This document shows, piece after piece, positions 1 through 7,079 of a stretch of 28,115 nucleotides of DNA. Below the pieces are notes generated by a model, which saw nothing but the letters and a program-made list of their open reading frames with translations, had not been told where the DNA came from and ran no database searches. The stretch's first letter is position 1, and the number at the start of each line of letters is the position of its first letter. The stretch spans positions 1-28,115 of the forward strand of contig JAIRMP010000181.1 in the NCBI GenBank assembly GCA_031258615.1, written 5' to 3'. The position numbers were made by a program, and so were the translations under genes. The stretch comes from Spirochaetaceae bacterium. GTDB taxonomy: Bacteria; Spirochaetota; Spirochaetia; Treponematales; Breznakiellaceae.

Positions 1-62
1 TAAGGAATTAGCAAAATTACGTTGTCATAATATTATGACAACAAGAAATTCGTAATTCCTTA
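1..62. repeat. Nested palindrome at the left edge of the window
   Basis: Positions 21-42 form a perfect 22-bp palindrome (GTTGTCATAAT and its complement, no loop). Outside it, the ten bases at 1-10 (TAAGGAATTA) pair exactly with 53-62 (TAATTCCTTA), leaving unpaired stretches of ten bases on each side. A partial copy of the inner motif (GTCATAATATT) recurs at 87-97. The structure precedes a gene fragment without a start codon, so it may be the end of a mobile element or a breakpoint scar. An operator is the alternative. The left side cannot be seen because the window starts here. Confidence 0.6.
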
Positions 63-92
63 TCCTATAATGAATTACAGTTGTAGTCATAA

Positions 93-458
93 TATTTCTG
101 GGATTTTAGGATATATATAAACTATTTAAATAAGCTAAAAACCGACCATCCCAATCTTGCAAATTTGCTGGATCATTATAGCTGGGAAAGGAATTATGAA
201 CATATCAGGGCTAATAGCTTAAGTCAGGTTTATTTTTATGAAAATATAGAAAAAGCCGCCAGATTGTATCCAGATTTTCCGGATTTTCTGACCGAACATA
301 GGTATGCCTTATTAGGCATTGTTGGGTATAATGGCAATACATCTTTGCGCGATGCCTCGCTTATACTGCTAAAGGAAATTATGAAAGCCCACCCTGAAAA
401 CGCCGAATATATCAAATGTTATGCCAATGGACTGTTTTTAACAGTTTACTCGCTGTGA
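93..458 (+). pseudogene. Broken helical-protein gene, fragment 1 (5' part lost)
   Basis: The frame is open from 93 and reads like protein well upstream of the first usable start (TTG at 165), with no ATG or ribosome site, so the 5' end looks lost. The product is rich in aromatic and charged residues with a helical-repeat look; the segment around YENIEKAARLYPDFPDF resembles a TPR-like solenoid, but no family can be named. The frame stops at 458. The next frame (+1) carries on with similar protein from about 442, so a frameshift near 440-455 separates this piece from fragment 2. Base composition is much more AT-rich than the rest of the window, which suggests acquired DNA. Confidence 0.55.
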
Positions 459-1011
459 TTCTAATGAAGAAAAAGATGCGTTTCTGTCAGAAATATTTAA
501 ACTATCTGAAAAAACAAATATTACCGCAGTCATTGCTTATTATTGTATGGGATTAAATTATCGTATAAGTCAAGAAAGAAAAACACTGCCCAAAGAATTG
601 TTTCAGGATTATTTTTACCAAATAGAAAAATACTACAATTCTTTAGTTCTGATGAAAAAAATCACGGAGGTGTATTCAGAAACAATTAAATTATTATTGT
701 GGGCAAATTTACCTTGGAAGGACGATAATAAATTTCCTCCACTAAAAGAGAAATTTGATTATTATTTAATATTATGCCAGAATGCAAAAAAATTTCCAAA
801 TAATATGAGTATTGTAGAATCTTTTCTTGATATCTCCGAGAGCATGGTTGAAGAAATTGATGACACCCGGCAGTTGGAATCCATGTATAATGATGCTGTC
901 AATTTCTCGAAAAAATACCACGATGATTTTGGTGATATAATCTACAACTGTAACGAAATTTTATGCAAATTATATAGGAAATTTAACGAAAAGGAAATGA
1001 AAGATCGCTGA
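442..1011 (+). pseudogene. Broken helical-protein gene, fragment 2
   Basis: The first ATG in this frame is at 547, but the frame is open from 442 and its upstream part (CDSNEEKDAFLSEIFKLSE) reads as the continuation of fragment 1. From 547 the piece gives 154 residues, lysine/asparagine-rich and predicted helical. The frame ends with TGA at 1009-1011. The same frame then continues without shift into fragment 3, so that TGA looks like a nonsense mutation in one long gene. No signal peptide, membrane segment or catalytic motif is visible. Separate expression of the piece starting at 547 cannot be ruled out, but no clear ribosome site precedes it. Confidence 0.5.
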
Positions 1012-1020
1012 CCTAAAGAA

Positions 1021-1509
1021 ATGAAAAGGATTGTATCAAATTATTATGATGAACGCAGCTATTGGATACCTGGCTTTTTAGAAGAATTATATCAAGAAGC
1101 AAAAAATGAGAATGAAAGGACAGAGGCATCCAAAATGTTTTTGGATTATTATAATGAAATCCCCTGGAATACTGAAATTATATGGAGATATACTCATATT
1201 CTTAATTGTGAATTAAAAAATACTGACTCATTGGAGGAAAAATTAAAACTATTTTTAATAATCCCAGAATGGGCGCATAAGCAACCCGGTGTATTTTATA
1301 TTCTTGAATATTATGCTGATGCTTTATTTAATATTGTCTGCTTGACAAAGGACAATACAAAATACTCAAACTATAAAGATGGAGTTGAGTGTTTTATCAC
1401 GTCTTATCCTTTCGTTATTGCTGAAACAAATTTGAATAAAAAACCTGAATATAAGGAACTATTTGGAATCGAATTGAGTGACAGCGGATTAACACTGAAC
1501 ACGAGATGA
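1021..1509 (+). pseudogene. Broken helical-protein gene, fragment 3
   Basis: This 162-residue piece is in the same frame as fragment 2, only three codons after its TGA. The upstream bases lack a convincing Shine-Dalgarno sequence, so independent translation from ATG 1021 is uncertain. The product is hydrophilic and helical (EELYQEAKNENERTEASKMF, then WRYTHILN) and may repeat the unit seen in fragment 1. No known domain is recognised. It could be a small real gene in a tandem set of related AT-rich genes, but the simplest reading is the 3' end of one decayed gene. Confidence 0.45.
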
Positions 1510-1597
1510 GTCCTTATACAAGCGCAAGCGCAGGGGAATAAGCGGAAATCCCGCAAACACCCCATAGTGAGCTGAGGAAATTGGGGCGGATAGCCCG

Positions 1598-1632
1598 AAA
1601 CAGCCATAATTCCTGTTTGATTTTTTGTTTTT
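1598..1632 (+). terminator. Possible intrinsic terminator after the broken gene
   Basis: AAACAG at 1598-1603 pairs with CTGTTT at 1613-1618 across a nine-base loop, followed by GA and a T-rich run (T6-G-T5). The stem is short and AU-rich, so this is a weak candidate. Confidence 0.35.
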
Positions 1633-2019
1633 CCTGCACTACACTAATTTTTAGCAGGCAGGTAGGGCAGTAGCTTTGTTCTACCGGCGACGCTCGTTGA
1701 GCGGCTAATTTTTCTAGTTCTTGAGGTTTTTATGTCGAATTTAAATCATTATCTACCCCCCCCTCCCCCCACCAAAAAAAAATACAGCTCATTTTTCTTC
1801 GACCGCCGCCAAACATCCCCTGGCGCGGACTCCAGCAGGTCGAGTGGGTGTAAGAAGGGCTGACAAACTGGATTGCTTCATAGCCTTGCGCGTGTATGGC
1901 CACGACCCGCGGACTCGCAATGACTAATGGGTGCTGACAATGAGGATTGCTTCGTCCCCTACAGGTCCTCGCAATGACGAATGGCGGATAGCGGGCTGGA
2001 TTGCGTCTCACTGTCAACA

Positions 2020-2104
2020 GGAAAAGAATTCTTTTGGTTAAGAATTCTTTTCCACAGATTAACACTGATTTTGGCTTCTTTAATCTGTGGCGAACTTTAG
2101 TTCG
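2020..2104. repeat. Three consecutive perfect inverted repeats
   Basis: First, GGAAAAGAATTC at 2020-2031 pairs with 2042-2053 (12 bp, ten-base loop). Second, CCACAGATTAA at 2052-2062 pairs with 2080-2090 (11 bp, 17-base loop) and shares two bases with the first. Third, CGAACT at 2091-2096 pairs with AGTTCG at 2099-2104 (two-base loop). A further AATCTGTGG occurs just downstream and could compete for the second left arm; it is followed by a T6 run. This may be a composite terminator or an intergenic repeat element. All pairings were read directly from the sequence. Confidence 0.7.
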
Positions 2105-2272
2105 CAATCAGCGTAATCTGTGGACTTTTTTGTTCCCCGCTTTCTTGACTTGTTGATAGCGCTATGTTACTGAAAAGTCCCGGCGATGACAGCGGAACAG
2201 CCGTACCCGCGTCGGTATCAAAACGGCTGCCGTAGGCCGCGGCGAGTACGTATTCCTCCCCAAAAGGCGGGG

Positions 2273-2368
2273 CGCCGCGAAGGAACAGGAATAGGTCTTG
2301 CCATTGTGAGTACCATTCTTAAAACCTGCAATATACATTTTGGCGTCGAATTTAATGGCGGCTTTTAG
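2273..2368 (+). pseudogene. Remnant of a sensor histidine kinase ATPase domain
   Basis: One frame encodes EGTGIGLAIVSTIL followed by NIHFGVEFNGG. The first part matches the G2 box of HATPase_c domains (GTGLGLAIV), and the second resembles the strand that usually follows it (GVES-type). Upstream residues in this frame do not look like the N box or the F box, and the frame ends at once, so only a scrap of the kinase remains. This rests on motif recognition over about 30 residues and could be coincidence, although the G2 box is distinctive. Confidence 0.45.
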
Positions 2369-2375
2369 CAACAAT

Positions 2376-2563
2376 GGCATTGTTACAGGCCATTTCGATT
2401 CTTCACGGCTTGATAAATCCATGGCTGTCACCGAAACGGATAGGCAGGCGCGCGATTACAGGATTTTATACAGGCCGTAAAATCGGGCGAACGGATGAAA
2501 TTCCTAACCGTCGTGGTTATGGCCGGCGTGAAAGCCGGATATAATATATACGCCGTCTGTTGA
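2376..2563 (+). pseudogene. Possible C-terminal remnant of a Gfo/Idh-type oxidoreductase
   Basis: The frame starting at 2376 reads HFDSSRLDKSMAVTETDR then QARDYR and stops at 2478. Shifting back one base at about 2461 gives DFIQAVKSGERMKF and continues to TGA at 2561. A DRQxRDYRDFIQAVKSGE-like segment resembles the C-terminal helix of Gfo/Idh/MocA oxidoreductases, but the rest does not align convincingly. If correct, this is a decayed gene end broken by a -1 frameshift, next to the kinase scrap. Confidence 0.25.
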
Positions 2564-2586
2564 CAGTCCGTTCAGGATAGTATACT
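2560..2586 (+). promoter_or_regulatory. Candidate promoter for the PLP enzyme gene
   Basis: A perfect -35 hexamer TTGACA (2560-2565) is followed 15 bases later by TATACT (2581-2586), 28 bases before the ATG at 2614. The spacer is shorter than the ideal 17. A perfect TATAAT also occurs at 2540-2545 but lacks a good -35. The partly symmetric AGTATACT...AGTATTACT segment just after could be an operator. Confidence 0.4.
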
Positions 2587-2613
2587 CTCACTATAGTATT
2601 ACTAGGAGATGGA

Positions 2614-3837
2614 ATGAAGCGTTGTAAACAAGATATTTCAAAATTGGGTGAACGGACCAAAGCGGTCCACGCAGGGGAAGTCCCGGATCCAGTTACCGGC
2701 GCTTCAGCGCCGAACCTGGTCATGTCCACCACCTTTGTTGCGGATGCCGACACGACATTTTCGGTTGAAGGCATGGGGCAGGATGATCCTTTTGTATACA
2801 CCCGCTGGGGCAACCCAACGATACGGCAGTTGGAGGAAAAACTTGCCGTTTTGGAAGATGCCGAAACCGCCGTTGCCTTTGCCAGCGGCATGAGCGCCGC
2901 CACCACCCTGATGCTCCATACCCTTAAAGCCGGGGACAGGGCGGTTATGAGTGACGTTACATACGCGGCGGTGGCCGAGGCAGCCAATGAGCTTTTTCCC
3001 GGTCTTGGCATTGATATTATCAAGGTTGACACCTCTGATCCTGATGCGCTGGCGGCGGCGGTAACAGGCGGCGTAAAATTGGTATACATTGAGACGCCCT
3101 GTAATCCGCTGTTACGGCTCACCGACATTGAAGCCGCCGCGGAGATCGCCCACAAGGCTGGCGCACGCCTGGCGGTGGACTCAACCTTTGCGACCCCGGT
3201 GGCGACAAAACCCCTGCTGTTGGGCGCTGATTTCGTCATTCACTCGTTGACAAAGTATATTGGCGGCCACGGCGACGCGCTGGGTGGGGTTTTGCTGGGC
3301 AGGGCCGGGGATCTGGTTCCGCTGCGCAAAAAAACTTCGATCCGGCTGGGCGGGACGATAAGCCCATTCAACGCATGGCTCATCATGAGGGGCCTTGCGA
3401 CTCTGCCGCTCCGCATGAAGGCGCATGAAGAAAACGCCCTGAAAATCGCCCGTTATCTTGAAACAAACCCCCGGATAACTCAGGTGATCTACCCCGGCCT
3501 CCCCTCTCACCCGCAGCACGATCTTGCGCGGCGTCAGATGAAAAATTTTTCCGGCATGATAAGCTTTCAAACCGAAAGGGGAAGGGAAACCGTCCGGCGT
3601 CTTGCCGAAAAACTGAGAATCATCCACTATGCCGTTTCCCTGGGGCATCACCGTTCCCTCATCTTTTACCTTGATACGGAGGAACTGCTCGCCACATCGT
3701 TCAAACTGACGACAGGGAAACAGCTTGATTCATTGAGAGCGTTTGCGGGGGACGGCATATTCAGGCTGTCGGTCGGCCTTGAGGACGCGGATGATTTAAT
3801 CGCGGATATAGAACAGGCGTTAAATGAAGGCGGTTAA
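2614..3837 (+). CDS. Cys/Met metabolism PLP-dependent enzyme (cystathionine gamma-synthase / methionine gamma-lyase family)
   Basis: A 407-residue protein of the usual length for this cytoplasmic fold-type I family, which performs gamma-replacement or gamma/beta-elimination on sulfur amino acids. Visible landmarks are YTRWGNPT (62-69), which supplies phosphate-binding residues from the neighbouring subunit, SGMSA (91-95), the cofactor-binding Asp of AVDSTFATP (D189), and the Schiff-base lysine K214 in SLTKYIGGHGD. The C-terminal half has the family segments YPGLPSHPQHDLA and SLGHHRSL. Sequence alone does not separate synthase from lyase: the usual YGGT/YGCT segment reads DVTYAAV here, so the substrate is open. 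The start is supported by AGGAGA seven bases before the ATG. It stands alone, between decayed genes and a repeat field. Confidence 0.88.
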   Translation: MKRCKQDISKLGERTKAVHAGEVPDPVTGASAPNLVMSTTFVADADTTFSVEGMGQDDPFVYTRWGNPTIRQLEEKLAVLEDAETAVAFASGMSAATTLMLHTLKAGDRAVMSDVTYAAVAEAANELFPGLGIDIIKVDTSDPDALAAAVTGGVKLVYIETPCNPLLRLTDIEAAAEIAHKAGARLAVDSTFATPVATKPLLLGADFVIHSLTKYIGGHGDALGGVLLGRAGDLVPLRKKTSIRLGGTISPFNAWLIMRGLATLPLRMKAHEENALKIARYLETNPRITQVIYPGLPSHPQHDLARRQMKNFSGMISFQTERGRETVRRLAEKLRIIHYAVSLGHHRSLIFYLDTEELLATSFKLTTGKQLDSLRAFAGDGIFRLSVGLEDADDLIADIEQALNEGG

Positions 3838-4176
3838 CCAACAATTTTACTTTTTGATTTGGACCCAGCCGTCATTGTGAGGCGGCGCAAGCCGCAAGCG
3901 GCTTGCGTAGGAGTTTGCGGCGCGCTACGCGCTTGGACAACCGCTATGCGCTTTCTCCGCAAACTCCTACCTACTCGTAAAGCCGCTTGGAAGGACGACG
4001 GCTCAACGCTGGCGCGTTGAGCGTAGGAGTTTCGGGGCACGGGCGGATGGGATGGCCCCGAACACCCGGGCCCAACCGCAATAGAGCAACCACAGCCGCC
4101 GCCCACCCGCGGGGGTGTGTTGGTTTGGTTTTGGGGGGCCTGCGGGACGCGTGCGCCCCGAAACTCCAGGCCCAAT
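3838..4176. repeat. Repeat field 1: hairpins joined to TAGGAGTTT blocks
   Basis: This 340-base stretch has no credible gene. It begins with a perfect hairpin at 3886-3907 (CGCAAGCCGC, loop AA) abutting TAGGAGTTTGCGG. That block pairs with CCGCAAACTCCTAC at 3957-3970, giving a 14-bp inverted repeat with left arm 3907-3920. A second perfect hairpin at 4001-4022 (GCTCAACGC, loop TGGC) abuts GTAGGAGTTTCGGGGC, whose GGAGTTTCGGGGC (4026-4038) pairs with 4155-4167. The arrangement recurs in the fields at 18481-19010 and 23936-24140. It resembles non-autonomous REP/MITE elements, but no matching transposase lies in the window. Confidence 0.7.
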
Positions 4177-4259
4177 CCGCTTGCTTTCACGCTCAGCGGC
4201 TCGCAAGGACAATGAGTCAGCCATTGGCGTATGTTTGGTGCAGGCTGGCCTGCCTGCCT
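4177..4259 (+). repeat. About 84-bp dispersed repeat, copy A
   Basis: The stretch from CCGCTTGCTTTCACGCTCAG to GGCTGGCCTGCCTGCCT matches the reverse complement of 23852-23935 with only a handful of differences. The shared core includes CAGCCATTGGCGTATGTT and GGTGCAGGCTGGCCTGCCT. A weaker partial echo occurs near 19428-19450. Copy A sits just after repeat field 1 and about 100 bases before the double-TetR gene. Confidence 0.75.
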
Positions 4260-4355
4260 CCTTGACTCGATTTTTGAGAAGCATTACAGTGAACCAACTT
4301 AACGAATGGTCGGTAACCTGCCGCCCTTTCAACTGTTAGAAGTATAGGAAATGCT

Positions 4356-5603
4356 ATGACAAAGGCTGAAATAATACAATCCGCTTTTGAAACGTGGGGC
4401 GCGACCGGTTATCAGAACACGAGCCTTGCGGCGCTTGCCGGCGCGCTGGGAGTAACAAAGACGGCGCTGTACCACCACTTCAGGAACAAGGATGATATCT
4501 TTACAGCGATGTACGACACTTTTTTTGACAGTTTGGCGGATAACGTAAGGCCGTTTTTTGAAGAGGTCCTTGCCTGCGCGGAAGGCTGTGCCGATGAGGC
4601 TAAAATTTTGGAAGCGGCACTGCTTATCAACGGCAGAATCACCGAATTTTTCGCGAAAAATCCGTGGTACTTTATATTTTCGCTGGTAAAAGCGCACAGG
4701 AATATGGACGCAAGTTTTGATGTGTCCGCACGTCTGAAGGAAAAGGGGCTGGATTTTGAAAAAATAGATCAAATTAAAAACCGGCTTAACGAAAAAAAAC
4801 CATACCCGACGTTTTTTCAGTTTATTTTTACCGCGTCGTTCTGTATCACCGCCCATTTTTTGGGGGTCCTGTGGGCGGAGGGACGGCTGGAAACGGGTTT
4901 TCACGAAATTACCGGGAGGGTAAACCGGTTTGTAAGGCATGGTGTCGGCTTCAGGCGTGAAACGATAGACTCACTTGACTGGGAAGCGCTGGAGAAGGCC
5001 GCGGTATGGCGCGAGATAGGGGGGGGGGGGGGTAGGCGCAAATGGCTGATCAAGGCGGTGGCGAGCGCCGTCGCCGCGGTGGGCCCCTGGGCCGCCTCCA
5101 TGTCGATGGTGGCCAAAAAATCGGGGCTTTCCAAGAGCGGGCTTTACGCCCATTTTGCCAGCAAGCGTGATATGCTGCGGCAGCTTTTTTTTGAGGAGTT
5201 TGATGATGTGATACAGCACGCGCGGAACGTTTCGGCAAAATCCGGCGTTCCCGAAGAGCAGCTTTACCTCGCGATGCGGGCGGTTGAAAGCTTCCTCACA
5301 TCGGAACCTGAATTTTTGACCGCTATCGCCAGGATAAAGACGATGCGCATCAATTTTGATATGGACAGGATGGAGGACATAAAGAAGAATATGTGTCACA
5401 ACAGATTTTATCAGGTTTTTTCGGAGATAAAAAACGCTTCCGGCGAAACGCTGGTAGATGAAACCACAGGCAGTGTTATTTTGTTTCTTTTAACGGATAC
5501 TCTTATCAGAAAACCGGATTCGATGGACTATAAGGCAATCCCTAACGAAAGCTTCAGAAGCCTTTACAGATTTATCGCGCTGGGAACGGACGGCGTGAGC
5601 TGA
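4356..5603 (+). CDS. Double TetR-family regulator fused through a poly-G tract
   Basis: This 415-residue protein is about twice the normal TetR length. The first DNA-binding unit is at residues 1-50 (TSLAALAGALGVTKTALYHHF at 22-42), followed by a ligand-type helical domain to about 200. The second helix-turn-helix is at about 249-267 (MSMVAKKSGLSKSGLYAHF) with its own C-terminal domain. The join at residues 222-226 is five glycines encoded by 14 consecutive G plus a T. It probably represses, or otherwise controls, the efflux genes that start 43 bases downstream. One G fewer or one more gives a stop within about ten codons, leaving a TetR of ordinary length. The ATG is preceded by TAGGAAA. Two originally separate tetR genes joined by a homopolymer error is the main alternative. 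Confidence 0.85.
   Translation: MTKAEIIQSAFETWGATGYQNTSLAALAGALGVTKTALYHHFRNKDDIFTAMYDTFFDSLADNVRPFFEEVLACAEGCADEAKILEAALLINGRITEFFAKNPWYFIFSLVKAHRNMDASFDVSARLKEKGLDFEKIDQIKNRLNEKKPYPTFFQFIFTASFCITAHFLGVLWAEGRLETGFHEITGRVNRFVRHGVGFRRETIDSLDWEALEKAAVWREIGGGGGRRKWLIKAVASAVAAVGPWAASMSMVAKKSGLSKSGLYAHFASKRDMLRQLFFEEFDDVIQHARNVSAKSGVPEEQLYLAMRAVESFLTSEPEFLTAIARIKTMRINFDMDRMEDIKKNMCHNRFYQVFSEIKNASGETLVDETTGSVILFLLTDTLIRKPDSMDYKAIPNESFRSLYRFIALGTDGVS
5019..5032 (+). repeat. Homopolymer of 14 G inside the regulator gene
   Basis: Fourteen consecutive G, read as GGG four times plus GG of the next codon. With 13 G the frame reads on for a few codons to TGA (just after 5046); with 15 G it meets TAG at once. 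Only 14 (modulo 3) gives the full double-TetR protein. Tracts of this length are prone to slipped-strand change, and also to sequencing error. Confidence 0.95.
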
Positions 5604-5646
5604 CGGCGGCATGTTATTTTTACAAATATTTTTTACAGAGGAGACA

Positions 5647-7038
5647 ATGGTCAACAGGAATCTACTATTTTTAACATTCATCGTATTTCAGGCGTTTAGC
5701 CTGGATGCTCTTGTCGCGCAGGAAACTGCCGGCAGGATGAAGCTTTCACCGGAGGAGGCCGTAGAACTGGCAATCAGGAACAATTTGACTCTTGAAATTC
5801 AGCGTATCAACACGGACACGAAAAAGCGCGCCTCGGATTATGTGTGGAACAAGTTTTTGCCGACGGTGGGTCTGTCAGGCGGGATGAACCTCAATTCACA
5901 AAATTCCAAAACCACCGGTGATTTTTCGATGCCGGAGCAAACGGAACAGACGCAGAGCGTATCGGTAACAGGATTTCAGGGACAGATACAGGCGCAGCTT
6001 GCGATCAACTTTGCGCTGTTCGAAGGGATAAAGTCGCTCAAGCTGGACTACCAGACGGGGCTCCTTTCGCTGGAGCAGGCAAAGCTGCAACTGGAGCGGG
6101 ATGTACGGAAGGCTTACTACAACATCATGCTTGGAGAAGAGCAGGTAAAGCAGCTACAGGAGAGCCGGCTGAACGCGGAGCAGCAGGCGGTCTCGGCTGA
6201 GACCCAGTACCGCGCCGGCAGGCAGCCGGAGCTGAGTTATCTACAGGCCCGCGTGAATGTAGAGACGATGAAGCCCTCCATAGACCAGGCGGTAAACGAA
6301 CTGCGCCTTGCCAAATCAAACTTTGCTATGACGCTCGGACTGCCGCTCGATACGGACTTTGAACTGTCCATGCCTGTCGACGGCACGCGCTACATACCGC
6401 TCGATACGAAAGACCTGGTAAGGCAGGCAAAGGACAACAACCCCGATGTCCTGGTGCAGAAACAGCAGCTTAGAACCTTGTTGAGTCAGCGCAAGGCCCA
6501 GGTGTACCAGAAATTGACGCCTAACCTTTCGCTTGGCTGGACCGGTACCCTGTCCGGCAGCGGGTCAAAAACTGGTGTTGAAACGAATCTTTCAAGTACA
6601 ACGACAACTCTTAATCAGGACGCGCTGTCTACGGGCGGGACCTTTACGCTTGGGCTTTCATGGACGGCCACAAGCCTGCTGCCGTTCGGCGTGGACGCGC
6701 AATCAATAAAGGATATGGACAACAACATCAAAACGTTGAGCATCTCTATAGCGTACGCGGAGCAGGGCACAGAGCTTGACATCAACAACAAGGTACACTC
6801 GCTGGAACAGATCAGGGCGAACATTGACGCCCAGCGGTCAACGGCGGAGCTTGCCGAGCGCAGTTACAACGAGACGCTTCGGGCGTACAACAGCGGCCTG
6901 CAAAGCCTGCTGCAGGTGCAGAATGCCGAATTGCAGCTTCGAAACGCCCGCCTCAACCTGTATCAGCAGGAATCAAACTATCTACAGGGACTCATTGACC
7001 TTGAATACTCTATAGGCGTTCCGTTTGGAACTCTTTAA
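5647..7038 (+). CDS. TolC-family outer-membrane efflux protein
   Basis: A 463-residue protein of typical TolC/OMF length. Residues 1-26 form a signal peptide (MVNRNLLFLTFIVFQAFS, then LDALVAQ). The mature part starts with the family opening LSPEEAVELAIRNNLTLEIQR and has two repeats rich in long coiled-coil helices, including LEQAKLQLERDVRKAYYNIML and, near the C-terminus, LLQVQNAELQLRNARLNLYQ. It should form the trimeric outer-membrane channel for the RND pump encoded downstream. An in-frame ATG at 5611 exists, but ATG 5647 is preferred because GAGGAG lies directly upstream and the signal peptide starts there. It sits 43 bases after the regulator and 41 bases before the fusion protein. Confidence 0.88.
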   Translation: MVNRNLLFLTFIVFQAFSLDALVAQETAGRMKLSPEEAVELAIRNNLTLEIQRINTDTKKRASDYVWNKFLPTVGLSGGMNLNSQNSKTTGDFSMPEQTEQTQSVSVTGFQGQIQAQLAINFALFEGIKSLKLDYQTGLLSLEQAKLQLERDVRKAYYNIMLGEEQVKQLQESRLNAEQQAVSAETQYRAGRQPELSYLQARVNVETMKPSIDQAVNELRLAKSNFAMTLGLPLDTDFELSMPVDGTRYIPLDTKDLVRQAKDNNPDVLVQKQQLRTLLSQRKAQVYQKLTPNLSLGWTGTLSGSGSKTGVETNLSSTTTTLNQDALSTGGTFTLGLSWTATSLLPFGVDAQSIKDMDNNIKTLSISIAYAEQGTELDINNKVHSLEQIRANIDAQRSTAELAERSYNETLRAYNSGLQSLLQVQNAELQLRNARLNLYQQESNYLQGLIDLEYSIGVPFGTL

Positions 7039-7079
7039 AAAAATGACTCAGTCTGAATGACAAAGCAAGGAAGGATCAT

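Larger units (their letters stand above)
1510..2185. other. Gene-free stretch with homopolymers and dispersed repeats
   Basis: No frame here gives a believable protein. A pyrimidine block at 1756-1773 (C8-T-C6-A-CC) is followed by A9 at 1774-1782. Two copies of a dispersed motif that opens with GGATTGCTTC and closes with CTCGCAATGAC lie at about 1872-1923 and 1942-1978. The same motif recurs in opposite orientation near 18661-18686 (GTCATTGCGAGCGAAGCG) and again at 18871. Many unrelated bacterial genomes carry such repeats between genes. The inverted repeats at 2020-2104 are listed separately. Confidence 0.6.

Noticed and set aside
2517..3239. 240-residue minus-strand frame across the PLP enzyme
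   Set aside because: It lies opposite a strongly supported gene, is low-complexity (Ser/Ala/Val-rich) and has no motif.
3834..4339. Frames on both strands in repeat field 1
   Set aside because: They consist of inverted-repeat DNA with Arg/Pro-rich products and no ribosome site.
5042..5110. Separate start for the second TetR unit
   Set aside because: ATG 5042 is in another frame and the in-frame ATG at 5100 is inside the helix-turn-helix, so no complete second protein would result.
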